Under the pieces are notes generated by a model. That model was not told where the DNA came from. It saw nothing but the letters and a program-made list of their open reading frames with translations, and searched no databases. Below, in pieces: positions 9,207 through 18,592 of a DNA stretch of 64,000 bases. This DNA is from Chloroflexota bacterium (GTDB lineage: Bacteria; Chloroflexota; Anaerolineae; UBA1429). Positions within the stretch are counted from its first letter, which is position 1, and each line of letters opens with the position of its first letter. The stretch is taken from assembly GCA_019873625.1 (NCBI GenBank), contig JAIOAW010000012.1, positions 1-64,000 on the forward strand, read 5' to 3'. The translations under genes were made by a program, and so were the position numbers.

Positions 9207-10310
9207 TTAGGATAGTGCTTGGCCCTTTTCTTCAACCCCTTCGAGGAGGGCGGCCATCTCACGCTGGAAGCGTTCCACGCCAAAGGTCTGAGCGTGCGCT
9301 TTGATCTCTTCGGGGTCGAAGCGCATCGCCTCCAAGGTCTGCACGGCCTTCACGAGCGCCTCCGGAGTCGGCTCGCGGAAAAAGATCCCCGTGCGCCCCT
9401 CGACAATTGTATCGAGCGCCCCTCCGGCGGCATAGGCGATCACCGGTCGGCCCACGGCCATCGCCTCCAGCGGGGCGATGCCGAAATCCTCCTCGCCGGG
9501 GAAGATGAAGGCGCGGCAGCGCGCCATCTGGGCGCGCACAGTACGGTCATCGGCGATATAGCCCAAGAATTGGATATTCGGCGCGGCCATCGCCTCCAGC
9601 GCGGCGCGGTCGCGCCCATCCCCGATGATGCGCAGCGGCAACCCCAAGCGGTTGAAGGCCTGCACGGCCAGGTCAATCCGTTTATAGGGGACGAGCCGCG
9701 AGACGATGAGATAATACGCCTCCGGCTCGGCGCGTCCCACTGCGAGGCGCGTCTCCACCGGGGGATAGATGATGCGCGAGGGGCGGCGGTAGGTCTTCCA
9801 AATGCGCGCCTGCACCGTGCGCGAGATGGCCACGAACTCATCCACCCGCTGGGCGGCTAGGCAATCCCACTCGCGCAGGCCCTTCAAAAAAGGCTGCAGC
9901 GCCCACTGGGCCAGGCGCCCCACGCCCTCGCGCTCGATGTAGGCATGATAGTTCCACAAAAACCGCGCCGGCGTGAGGCAATAGCATACGTGGCGCGTCT
10001 CCGCTGGCGTGATGACGCCGTGGCCAAAGGCGCTCGTGAGGCTCAGCACCACGTCATAGCCGCGCAAGTCAAAATGTTCGAAGGCCAGGGGGTAGAGCGG
10101 CAAAAAGGGCTGATGGTGCCGTTTGATGAAGGGCAAGCGGTTGAGGAACGAGGGGCGGATATCCCACGTGCGGTAGCGCTCCGGCAGGGCTTCGGGGTTG
10201 TAGATGGAGGTGTAGATGGGCGCTTGGGGGTACATATCGTGTAGGACCTCCAACACCCGTTCGGCGCCGCCGTATTGGTTGAGCCAAGAGACGACCAGGG
10301 CAAGTTTCAT
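9207..10310 (-). CDS. Glycosyltransferase family 4
   Basis: NQYGGAERVLEVL; FIFPGEEDFGIAPLEAMAVGRPVIAY motif. Confidence 0.87.
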   Translation of the reverse strand: MKLALVVSWLNQYGGAERVLEVLHDMYPQAPIYTSIYNPEALPERYRTWDIRPSFLNRLPFIKRHHQPFLPLYPLAFEHFDLRGYDVVLSLTSAFGHGVITPAETRHVCYCLTPARFLWNYHAYIEREGVGRLAQWALQPFLKGLREWDCLAAQRVDEFVAISRTVQARIWKTYRRPSRIIYPPVETRLAVGRAEPEAYYLIVSRLVPYKRIDLAVQAFNRLGLPLRIIGDGRDRAALEAMAAPNIQFLGYIADDRTVRAQMARCRAFIFPGEEDFGIAPLEAMAVGRPVIAYAAGGALDTIVEGRTGIFFREPTPEALVKAVQTLEAMRFDPEEIKAHAQTFGVERFQREMAALLEGVEEKGQALS

Positions 10311-10319
10311 CCGCCCCCC

Positions 10320-11693
10320 TTATTTGCCGATGCAGAATTGGCTAAAAATGGTCTCGAGAAGGTCCTCGGTGGCCGTCTCCCCGGTGATCTCCCCCAGGGC
10401 CTCCACGGCCTCGGTAAGGTCAATGCTCACGAAATCGTCCGGCAGGCCCTCCCGAAGGGCCTGGCGCGCCTCGCGCACGTGTTGCAGGGCGCGTTGGAGC
10501 AGGTCTCGATGGCGGGGGTTGCTGGCGCGGGGCGCATCGGCAATGGCCACCTGGCCGGAAAGGATCACATCCACCAGCAGGGCCTCCAAAGCGGGCAATC
10601 CCTCGCCCGTGAGGGCCGAGATCGCGATGTGGGGGACTTCTGGGAGGATCTCTTCGGCGGCCGTCGCGCGGGGCAGATCGCACTTGTTGACCACCACCAC
10701 GGCGGGCCGCGCCCCCACCAGCGCGGCCACTTGGCGATCCTCTTCCGTGAGCGGCACGCTCCCATCTACCACCAAGAGCACGAGGTCCGCCTGTTCGATG
10801 GCCCGCCGGCTGCGTTCCACGCCCAGGCGTTCGACGAGGTCCTCGGCCTCGGTGAGGCCGGCCGTATCCACCAAGACCAACGGGATGCCTTGCAGGTCAG
10901 CCGTCTCTTCGATGGTATCGCGCGTGGTGCCGGGGATAGGCGTTACGATGGCCCGATCTTGCCGCAAAAAGGCGTTCAAGAGGCTGCTCTTGCCCACATT
11001 GGGCCGCCCAACGATGGCCGTGCGCACCCCTTGGCGGTAGATGATCCCCCGGCCGGCCTCCGCGAGGAGCGCCTGCAAACGATCCTCGGCCTCGGCGAGG
11101 GAGGGGGAGATATCCTGCGGGGGGATGTCATCCTCCGGAAAGTCTATCGCGGCTTGCAAATAGGCGAGGGCGCCTAGCAACCCTTGGCGCACAGCGCGCA
11201 CCGCCTGCGAGAGCCGCCCGCTCAGTTGGCCCACGGCCACGCGCAGGGCTGCCTCCGTTTTGGCACGGACGATATCCAGCACGGCCTCGGCCTGGGCGAG
11301 GTCGAGCCGCCCATTCAGAAAGGCGCGCAGGGTGAACTCCCCCTCGCGCGCGGGGCGCGCGCCGGCCTCCAGGCAGAGGCGCAAGATCTCGCGGAGCGCC
11401 ACGGGGCCGCCGTGGGCGTTGATCTCGAGCACGTCTTGCCGGGTGTAGGAGCGCGGCGCCTTCATAAACGAGAGGAGCACCTCATCCACCACGCGCCCGG
11501 TTTGTGGGTCTCGGATGTGCCCATAGTAAAGGCGGTAGGGTTTGGGCCAATGGCGCGCGCCGCGCGCCGGGTGAAAGAGGCGCCGGCCGATGGGCACCGC
11601 CTCTGGGCCGCTCACCCGCACGATGCCGATGCCCCCCTGCCCAAGCGGCGTGGCGATGGCTGCGATGGTATCATCCAGCGAATAGGTGCTCAT
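10320..11693 (-). CDS. mnmE: tRNA modification GTPase MnmE
   Basis: DTIAAIATPLGQGGIGIVRVSG N-terminus, GRPNVGKSSLLNAFL G1, C-terminal FCIGK. Confidence 0.97.
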   Translation of the reverse strand: MSTYSLDDTIAAIATPLGQGGIGIVRVSGPEAVPIGRRLFHPARGARHWPKPYRLYYGHIRDPQTGRVVDEVLLSFMKAPRSYTRQDVLEINAHGGPVALREILRLCLEAGARPAREGEFTLRAFLNGRLDLAQAEAVLDIVRAKTEAALRVAVGQLSGRLSQAVRAVRQGLLGALAYLQAAIDFPEDDIPPQDISPSLAEAEDRLQALLAEAGRGIIYRQGVRTAIVGRPNVGKSSLLNAFLRQDRAIVTPIPGTTRDTIEETADLQGIPLVLVDTAGLTEAEDLVERLGVERSRRAIEQADLVLLVVDGSVPLTEEDRQVAALVGARPAVVVVNKCDLPRATAAEEILPEVPHIAISALTGEGLPALEALLVDVILSGQVAIADAPRASNPRHRDLLQRALQHVREARQALREGLPDDFVSIDLTEAVEALGEITGETATEDLLETIFSQFCIGK

Positions 11694-11920
11694 CGCTCCG
11701 GGGGCACCTCAGGGGCGGCAGGGGGCGTTTCGGCGCGGGAGACGAAGGCCTTGAGGCGCTTGTTGAACTCGCCGCGCGGCAAAAGGACGCGCCGACCGCA
11801 CTTCTGACAGCGCAGGCCGATATCCGCGCCGATGCGCACCACCACCCACACGTAGGATCCGCAGGGGTGCGGCTTGCGCAGTTGCACCACATCTCCCACC
11901 GAAACGGGGATGTAAGCCAT
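11690..11920 (-). CDS. DUF951 family protein
   Basis: MAYIPVSVGDVVQLRKPHPCGSYVWVVVRIGADIGLRCQKCGRRVLLPR. Confidence 0.85.
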   Translation of the reverse strand: MAYIPVSVGDVVQLRKPHPCGSYVWVVVRIGADIGLRCQKCGRRVLLPRGEFNKRLKAFVSRAETPPAAPEVPPER

Positions 11921-11922
11921 CG

Positions 11923-12510
11923 TTACGCCTCCTCTTCGGCCGGGGCCTCGCGCCCCAGGGCATAAAAGAGGAGCACCGTGCTCCCGTAACTCCTTTCGCG
12001 GACGAGCGCCAGGTTCTGGAGCGGCAGAGGACGGTACTCTTTGGGATGAATCTGCACGATGGCCCATCCCCCTGCGGTGAGGAGGTAGGGGCGCTCATCG
12101 AGGGCGAGCAGGGCCTCTGCCCACAGTTCGTGATACTGGGGCGGCGCGATGTAGATGTAATCAAAGGCCTCTTCAGGCGCGGCGTGGCGGAGATAATGGA
12201 AGGCGTCTCCTCGCACGACCTGCGCGTTGGCCTTGAGGCCCGTTATCTCCAGGTTGCGGCGGATCACCTCCAGGGCTTTGTGTCCCCTTTCCACAAAGAC
12301 GACGCGCGCCGCCCCTCGGCTGAGCGCCTCGATGCCCACGCCGCCCGTGCCGGCAAAGAGGTCCAAGAAGGAGGCCCCTTCGATTTCGGCGCCCAAGATG
12401 TTAAAAAGCGCCTCTTTGACGCGGTCGGTGATGGGGCGCGTGCCCTCGCCGGGCACCGAAAACAGGCGGCGCCCCTTGGCCTGGCCTGAGATGACGCGCA
12501 TCGCCTCCAT
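11923..12510 (-). CDS. rsmD: 16S rRNA (guanine966-N2)-methyltransferase RsmD
   Basis: MRVISGQAKGRRLFSVPG...RPITDRVKEALFNIL; DLFAGTGGVGIEALSRGA; YIYIAPPQY instead of the usual DPPY. Confidence 0.93.
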   Translation of the reverse strand: MEAMRVISGQAKGRRLFSVPGEGTRPITDRVKEALFNILGAEIEGASFLDLFAGTGGVGIEALSRGAARVVFVERGHKALEVIRRNLEITGLKANAQVVRGDAFHYLRHAAPEEAFDYIYIAPPQYHELWAEALLALDERPYLLTAGGWAIVQIHPKEYRPLPLQNLALVRERSYGSTVLLFYALGREAPAEEEA

Positions 12511-12571
12511 TCCCTCCTAAAATTCGTGCCCGATATCTCACAACTGGCTTTGGTGGTGCGGATGCCACCCC

Positions 12572-12961
12572 TTACGGCAGTTTCTGGCGCGCGTCCAGGT
12601 CGAAACTGTAGTAATCGCAGGTCAGTTCCTCGCCGGGGGCGATATCTCGCGCGGCGATGTTGACCTCTACGCCTTCGATAAAGGCGTCAAGGCAGTTGGG
12701 GGTATCCGAATGGTTCATATGCTTGGCATGGTCGCCGCAAAGGATGATCACCTTGCGATCGCCTTGCATCGTAACATAGCCGTACATATTCAGAAAATCC
12801 TGCGCGGGTTTTGGGAAGGTCCCCAGCGCATCATAGGGGATGACCAGATCCAGCCTGGGGTCAAACCGCCAGACCACCTGCCCTTTGCGAATCGGCTCTT
12901 CCGTAAAGCATCCCAACCCGTGGATGGGGCTGGGCCGAGCAGACGCCTTGATGAGTAACAT
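12572..12961 (-). CDS. Small SET-domain protein (putative lysine methyltransferase)
   Basis: IHGLGCFTEEPIRKGQVVWRF, HMNHSDTPNC, GEELTCDYYSFD. Confidence 0.85.
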   Translation of the reverse strand: MLLIKASARPSPIHGLGCFTEEPIRKGQVVWRFDPRLDLVIPYDALGTFPKPAQDFLNMYGYVTMQGDRKVIILCGDHAKHMNHSDTPNCLDAFIEGVEVNIAARDIAPGEELTCDYYSFDLDARQKLP

Positions 12962-13003
12962 AATCGAATCAACTCCTTGACGTGCGAAGGGTGTCTATGC
13001 GCC

Positions 13004-13858
13004 TCAGGCGGCCTGGCGCCAGGCCGCCGTCAGCACATTGCGCAAGAGCATCACGTTCGTCATCGGGCCGGTGCCGCCTGGCACGGGGGTAACCCAATCG
13101 GCCACTTCCATCGCCGCGGCGGTATCCACATCGCCCACCACGCGGTTGCCCACCACGTTTATGCCAAAATCCACCACCACGGCCCCTGGGCGGATCATCT
13201 CCCCCGTGATGACGCCCGGCCGCCCCACGGCCACCGCCAGAATCTCTGCCTCGCGCGTGATGGATGCCAAATCGGGCGTGCGCGAGTGGCAGATGGTTAC
13301 CGTGGCGTGCTCGTGGAGCATCAGGAGCGCCATCGGGCGCCCCACCACATTGCTTCGCCCCACCATCACGGCATATTTGCCGGCGAGCGCTATACCATAG
13401 CGGCGCAAGAGTTCTATGCCGCCGGCCGGGGTGGCGGGTACAAAGTAATCCCCTTCCGCCTGCAAAAGGCGCCCGGCGTTCAAAGGGTGAATGCCGTCCA
13501 CGTCTTTGCTCGGGTCTATGGCGTTGGCCACGAGCGACGGGGGCAAATGCCCCGGCAGGGGCATCTGCACCAGGATGCCATTGACAGCCGGCTCGCTATT
13601 GAGCGCCTCGAGCAGGCCGATGAGATCGGCGGCGCCAGCCGTGCGGGGCAAACGCCGGAGCGAAAAGCGCATCCCCACGCTTTGAAAGGCCCTCTCGATT
13701 TGCGCGATGTAACGCACAGCGGAGGGGTGTTCCCCCACCTGCACCACGGCGATGCCGGGCGCCAGGCCGTAGTGCTGGCGAAAGAGGGCCGCCTCTTGGG
13801 CGATCTCTTGCGTCATCGTGCGCGCCAAGGCACGCCCATCGAGAAGCCTTGCGGTCAT
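13004..13858 (-). CDS. folD: Bifunctional methylenetetrahydrofolate dehydrogenase/cyclohydrolase FolD
   Basis: NGILVQMPLPGHL, KDVDGIHPLNAGRL, VGRSNVVGRPMALLL, PVPGGTGPMT. Confidence 0.97.
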   Translation of the reverse strand: MTARLLDGRALARTMTQEIAQEAALFRQHYGLAPGIAVVQVGEHPSAVRYIAQIERAFQSVGMRFSLRRLPRTAGAADLIGLLEALNSEPAVNGILVQMPLPGHLPPSLVANAIDPSKDVDGIHPLNAGRLLQAEGDYFVPATPAGGIELLRRYGIALAGKYAVMVGRSNVVGRPMALLMLHEHATVTICHSRTPDLASITREAEILAVAVGRPGVITGEMIRPGAVVVDFGINVVGNRVVGDVDTAAAMEVADWVTPVPGGTGPMTNVMLLRNVLTAAWRQAA

Positions 13859-13886
13859 TCACTCCCTCCGTTGGGCGCTGTGGCCC

Positions 13887-14885
13887 TTATTCCGTGGCGG
13901 CCTGGGCCATCGCCTCCACATTGGCCGGCGGCACGTTCGGCAAGATGGCCTCGTGGCTGGGGGAAACGATCAAGCACGGCCCCAAGAGGCGTTTGACGCG
14001 CCGCACTTCGGCCTTGACCTCCTCTGGCGAGGCATGGATGAGGAGGTCTTGCGTGTCAATGCCGCCCAAGAAGGCGATGCGCCCCTTGAACGAGCGCGCC
14101 AGGGTTTCGGCATCCATATTCGCGGCCAGGGCCTGCAGCGGGTGCAGGCACTCTACGCCCGCCTCGATGAGGCGGTCTATCACCTTATAGATGGATCCGC
14201 ACGAATGCAGGATGACCTGGTATCCGTGGCGGTGCGCCTGCTCGGTGAACTGGCGAAACCACGGCATCACAAACCGGTCGAAATGCTTCGGGCTGCAGAT
14301 GAGGTCAATCTGCGTGCCGAAATCGTTCCCGAAAAAGTAGCCATCCATCTCGTCTTTGGCCAGGGCGAAGAAGCGCTCGTTTGCCTCGTAATAGAACGAA
14401 CATACCCGATCGGTGACGGCCTCTACCAAGGGAGGGTTGAGGTACATATTCATCATATAGGTTTCCATCCCAAAGAGATCCATCACGTTGTGGTAAAAGG
14501 GCGCCCACATACCGCTCGCGCGGTAATAGGGACCGGCCTGGCGCAGGGCCTCCAACGTCTCGGTAAAATCGAGGTCATCCACCGACGGCCAATCGTAATC
14601 GTCCAGTTCGGCTACCTCTTGGCAATGGGCCAGGGGGCCGGCCGTGCCGTGGGCCACCTTGCCGGGGATCTCGAAGGGGTTCTTGCGCGTGGGGTGGCGG
14701 TAGGTGCCCGCTGGAATCCAGCGAAAATCGTCGCCCAAATATCGGCGGATGGCCTCCTGATCGGTGGTGCCGAAATAGTCGTAATACAAGGGCCAGGAAT
14801 CGGCGTGGGGGTTGCCCAGCCAAAAGCCGCAACGGTCGGCGGCCCGCCCTGAGATGATGGTGCGAATGCGTTCGCGGCTATCCAT
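13887..14885 (-). CDS. Uroporphyrinogen decarboxylase (URO-D) family protein, methyltransferase-like
   Basis: VILHSCGSIYKVIDRLIEAGVECLHPLQ; FLGGIDTQDLL. Confidence 0.82.
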   Translation of the reverse strand: MDSRERIRTIISGRAADRCGFWLGNPHADSWPLYYDYFGTTDQEAIRRYLGDDFRWIPAGTYRHPTRKNPFEIPGKVAHGTAGPLAHCQEVAELDDYDWPSVDDLDFTETLEALRQAGPYYRASGMWAPFYHNVMDLFGMETYMMNMYLNPPLVEAVTDRVCSFYYEANERFFALAKDEMDGYFFGNDFGTQIDLICSPKHFDRFVMPWFRQFTEQAHRHGYQVILHSCGSIYKVIDRLIEAGVECLHPLQALAANMDAETLARSFKGRIAFLGGIDTQDLLIHASPEEVKAEVRRVKRLLGPCLIVSPSHEAILPNVPPANVEAMAQAATE

Positions 14886-14908
14886 ACCTCATTGCTCCCG
14901 AAAAAGGA

Positions 14909-16114
14909 TCATCCTTTGCTCGTGGGTGGCTCGCTGAGGGCGAGCGCGAGGGCCATATAGCCGAGGGTCGCCTCCAGCAGTTGGCTCAGGGGCAAACGCT
15001 CATCGGCCACGTGGGCCATCGTCTCCTGGCCGGGGCCGAACCCCAAACAGGGCACACCCTGGGCGTAGAGAAACCCCCCGTCGGTGAAAAAGGGCCATAT
15101 CTCGATGGGCACCGGGTGCCCAAGCGCCCCCTCCAACGCCCGATGGGCCTTGGTAAGGAGGGGATCATCCGGTGCGGTGATGAAGGGCGTTATGGCGTGG
15201 CGCACGGTCTCGGTGTAGCCCGTGTAACTCGATACGCGTTGCGTGCGAAGGGTTACCTCCGCCGTGATACCCGGCTCTAGGCAAGATTGGATGATTCCCT
15301 CCAAAAGGGCTTGGGCTTGCGCGGGCGTTTCTTGAGGGGCGCTTCGCCAATCGAGGTGCACGCGCACCTCGGCGGGGATGACGTTGCTATTGTGCTGGTC
15401 CACGCCGATTAGCGTGGGCACCGCGGTCGTGCCGCCGAACTCGGCATCGCGCGCCAGAGGTGCCTCGCGCAAGGCAAGGAGAAAGCGCGCCATAGCGTAA
15501 TGGGGGTTGCGCCCTTCGTGGGGCACGCTGGCGTGCGCCGAGCGCCCGCGAAAGGTAACGATGAACTCAAAACGCCCTCGGTGCCCCCGCCGCAGGGTGT
15601 TGTGCGAAGGCTCGCCGATGATGGCCACATCGGGCCGCAGGGTGCGGCTCAAATAGCGCGTGCCCAGGCCCCCGACCTCCTCGCCGACCACGGCGGCCAA
15701 GAGGAGATCGCCGGGCGGCGTGAGGCCCGCCTCGCGCAAAAGGCCCAGGGCGTAAACCTGAGCGGCCACGGATCCCTTGTCATCCACCGCGCCACGCCCC
15801 CACAGGTGCCCCTCTTCGAGGGCGCCGGAAAACGGCTCATAGCGCCACAAGGAGGGGTCGCCGGGGTCTACGACGTCCAAATGGGCATGCAGGAGCACGC
15901 GGCGCCCCGGCCCGCCGCGCAGGCAACCGATGACGTTGCCCGCTTCATCCACCGAGATGTCGTCAAAACCGAGGGATTCCAACTCGCGCCGAACGAGCGC
16001 TGCCGCCTCGCCCTCCTGGCCCGTGAGGCTTGGCGTGCGCACCAACGCTTGGGCAAACCGCACGATGCGCTCACTGGCCCCATCTACGAGGGCGCGCAAA
16101 TCGGACTTGGGCAT
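14909..16114 (-). CDS. M20 family metallopeptidase/deacylase (ArgE/DapE/YgeY-like)
   Basis: LLHAHLDVVDPGD, GRGAVDDKGSVAAQ, VVGEEVGGLGTRYL; start at MPKSDLRALV rather than the ORF start. Confidence 0.87.
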   Translation of the reverse strand: MPKSDLRALVDGASERIVRFAQALVRTPSLTGQEGEAAALVRRELESLGFDDISVDEAGNVIGCLRGGPGRRVLLHAHLDVVDPGDPSLWRYEPFSGALEEGHLWGRGAVDDKGSVAAQVYALGLLREAGLTPPGDLLLAAVVGEEVGGLGTRYLSRTLRPDVAIIGEPSHNTLRRGHRGRFEFIVTFRGRSAHASVPHEGRNPHYAMARFLLALREAPLARDAEFGGTTAVPTLIGVDQHNSNVIPAEVRVHLDWRSAPQETPAQAQALLEGIIQSCLEPGITAEVTLRTQRVSSYTGYTETVRHAITPFITAPDDPLLTKAHRALEGALGHPVPIEIWPFFTDGGFLYAQGVPCLGFGPGQETMAHVADERLPLSQLLEATLGYMALALALSEPPTSKG

Positions 16115-16203
16115 TTTCCCCCTCCTCGGCGCAGTAGGCGCGGGATACATAGCGAAAGTGTAGCCCAGACCAAGGACTATGGCAAAACGGTTGGGGGCAC
16201 CCT

Positions 16204-16854
16204 CTAGCGCCGTTTGGTCAGTTCTGCCTCGTCTATCTCGAGGATTTGGTAGCCGTAGGTGTTGATCACCGTCGTCTCGCCGAACTGGGTGATGCGAGGC
16301 GCATCTTGCCGGTAGAGGTGCGTGTGCCCATGGATGAGGTAGCGGGGTTTGTAGCGCTCCATAAAGGTCAAAAAGGCGCGGAACCCTTGGTGAGGGAGGT
16401 CCGGCGCATCGTGGATGCCCTCCGGCGCGGCATGCGTTACGAGGATATCCACCGCACGGCCGTAACGCCAGCGGTTCCACATCAAGATGGGGGCCATCGT
16501 GAAGACCATCCAATCCATCTGCCCTTGGGTGTATTGGTGGGCGCCCAGGCTGTAACGCATCGAACCTTCGAACCCCGCGATGAGGAGGCCCTTGTAGTTC
16601 ACCACGCGCCGATGGATGTTGATGCAGCCCTCGGGCGCCTCTTTGACCGTTCCATCGGCGCGGATGAGTTCGCGCAAGGGGTGGTTCCCAAAGACGTAAA
16701 ACAGGGGCCGGTTGAAGCGCGAAACGAGGTATTCCATATAATCGAAGGGCAGGTCGCCGCAGGCCAAGATGAGGTCAATTCCCTCAAAGCGTTCGGGCAG
16801 TTGGGCGCACTGCAACAGGCTAACGACCACATCGCTTACGGTAAGGATTTTCAT
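16204..16854 (-). CDS. Metallophosphoesterase
   Basis: ILACGDLPFDYMEYL, YVFGNHP, DILVTHAAPEGIHD, YLIHGHTHLY. Confidence 0.87.
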   Translation of the reverse strand: MKILTVSDVVVSLLQCAQLPERFEGIDLILACGDLPFDYMEYLVSRFNRPLFYVFGNHPLRELIRADGTVKEAPEGCINIHRRVVNYKGLLIAGFEGSMRYSLGAHQYTQGQMDWMVFTMAPILMWNRWRYGRAVDILVTHAAPEGIHDAPDLPHQGFRAFLTFMERYKPRYLIHGHTHLYRQDAPRITQFGETTVINTYGYQILEIDEAELTKRR

Positions 16855-16891
16855 CGTGCTGGCTCCCGTTCTTGTGGGGGCGTCTAAACAT

Positions 16892-16920
16892 ATTATAAAA
16901 GAAAGGGGGACTGCTGCCAA
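16892..16920 (-). promoter_or_regulatory. Sigma70-like promoter for metallophosphoesterase
   Basis: Minus strand TTGGCA-N17-TATAAT. Confidence 0.65.
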
Positions 16921-16931
16921 GGGCGGGAGCC

Positions 16932-16960
16932 TTGACAGGGAGGCTCGTTTGCCCTATAGT
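16932..16960 (+). promoter_or_regulatory. Sigma70-like promoter for the glycosyltransferase pair
   Basis: TTGACA-N17-TATAGT. Confidence 0.75.
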
Positions 16961-17014
16961 CAGCCCTTGCCTGTCCCCGGTGTGGGGCGGCGCAGCAAGG
17001 TGGGGGTGATCTCG

Positions 17015-17686
17015 ATGAAACTATCGGTGCTGATGCCCGTGTACAATGAGGAGGCCGGCCTGGAGACCATCCTGCAGCGCGTGGCGGCCGTGCCCATCGA
17101 AAAAGAGATCATTGTCGTGGACGATTGCTCGAACGATGCGACGCCCCGCATCCTCGCCGAGACCTCTCTGCCGGGGTTGCGGGTCATCCGCCACCCCGTC
17201 AATCGCGGCAAGGGCGCGGCCATCCGCACGGCCTTGGAGGCCGCCACCGGAGATGCCATCATCATCCAGGATGCCGACCTCGAATATGACCCGCAGGATT
17301 ACCCCGCCCTCCTCGAGCCGATCCTCTCTGGCAAGGCACAGGTGGTCTATGGCGTGCGCGACCTCTCTTTGCAAAAACCGATGGTGCGCTGGGGGAACCG
17401 GCTCCTCACGTGGCTCACGAACTTGCTCTATGGCGCCCGCCTGCACGATATGGAGACCTGCTACAAGGTGATGCTTGCCCCCATCGCCAAAAGGTTGCAA
17501 ATCGAGTGCAACCGCTTTGACCTGGAGCCAGAGATCACCGCCAAAATCCTGCGCCAAGGCTATGCCATTTATGAGGTGCCCATCTCTTACGCACCGCGGG
17601 AGGAGAAAAAACTCTCCCCCTGGAAGGATGGCTGGCCGGCCGTGCGGGCGCTTTGGCGCTACCGTCGTTGGCGGCCATCGGCCTAG
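17015..17686 (+). CDS. Glycosyltransferase family 2
   Basis: [43 protein letters not shown]; start moved downstream of the track start. Confidence 0.9.
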   Translation: MKLSVLMPVYNEEAGLETILQRVAAVPIEKEIIVVDDCSNDATPRILAETSLPGLRVIRHPVNRGKGAAIRTALEAATGDAIIIQDADLEYDPQDYPALLEPILSGKAQVVYGVRDLSLQKPMVRWGNRLLTWLTNLLYGARLHDMETCYKVMLAPIAKRLQIECNRFDLEPEITAKILRQGYAIYEVPISYAPREEKKLSPWKDGWPAVRALWRYRRWRPSA

Positions 17687-17700
17687 GAGGTGAGGAGCGT

Positions 17701-18429
17701 ATGCAGCCCCATAATGCTCTAGGGCGCGCTTTGGTCATCGTGCCCACGTATAACGAGGCCGAGAATATCGAGCACCTCATCGCCGAAATCCTCGCGCAGC
17801 CCGGCCCCTTCGATGTGCTCGTCGTGGACGACAACTCTCCCGATGGCACTGGCTGCCTGGCCGAGGCGTGGGCGGCCAAGGGGCCGCGCGTGCGCGCCCT
17901 GCATCGGCCGGCGAAACTGGGGCTAGGCACGGCCTATATCGCCGGGTTTCGCTACGCCCTTGAGCACGGCTACCCCTACGCCTTGACGATGGACGCTGAC
18001 TTTTCGCATAATCCGCGCTATTTGCCCGCGCTCTTGGGGCTGATGGATCGCTATGACGTGGCCATTGGCTCGCGCTATGTGCCCGGCGGGGGCGCCACGG
18101 GCTGCAGTTTAGGGCGCGTCCTCCTGAGCCGAGGGGCCAATGCCCTGGCGCATTGGGTGCTGGGCCTCAAGGTGCACGATTGCACGGCCGGCTTCCGCTG
18201 CTACCGCGCCGAGGTATTGCGCGCCATTGACCTCGATTCGATTTTCTCAGACGGCTACTCTTTTTTGGTCGAGATGGTTACCCGCTGCGCGCGGCGCGGG
18301 TTTGCCATCGGCGAGTTGCCCATCCTGTTTGAGAATCGGCGCCGTGGCGCGAGCAAAATCTCGCGCCGCGAGATATATAAATCCGTTTATACCCTTTTTC
18401 GCCTGCGCTTCTCCCGTTCATCGCGTTGA
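17701..18429 (+). CDS. Polyprenol monophosphomannose synthase-like GT2
   Basis: [48 protein letters not shown]. Confidence 0.9.
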   Translation: MQPHNALGRALVIVPTYNEAENIEHLIAEILAQPGPFDVLVVDDNSPDGTGCLAEAWAAKGPRVRALHRPAKLGLGTAYIAGFRYALEHGYPYALTMDADFSHNPRYLPALLGLMDRYDVAIGSRYVPGGGATGCSLGRVLLSRGANALAHWVLGLKVHDCTAGFRCYRAEVLRAIDLDSIFSDGYSFLVEMVTRCARRGFAIGELPILFENRRRGASKISRREIYKSVYTLFRLRFSRSSR

Positions 18430-18522
18430 GGATCCGCCCCCTTCATTCCCTCCCCCTCACGCCGGCCTCTGGGGCAGGCGAATTGCCTTTGGAATAGGGC
18501 CTTACCCAAGCCCCTTCCATTC

Positions 18523-18552
18523 TTGACAAAACCACTCAACTATTGGTACAAT
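18523..18552 (+). promoter_or_regulatory. Sigma70-like promoter of copA
   Basis: TTGACA (18523-18528)-N18-TACAAT (18547-18552). Confidence 0.8.
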
Positions 18553-18592
18553 GTTCTTAAGGCGGAAGACAATGCCGCCTTGGGAGGCTTTT

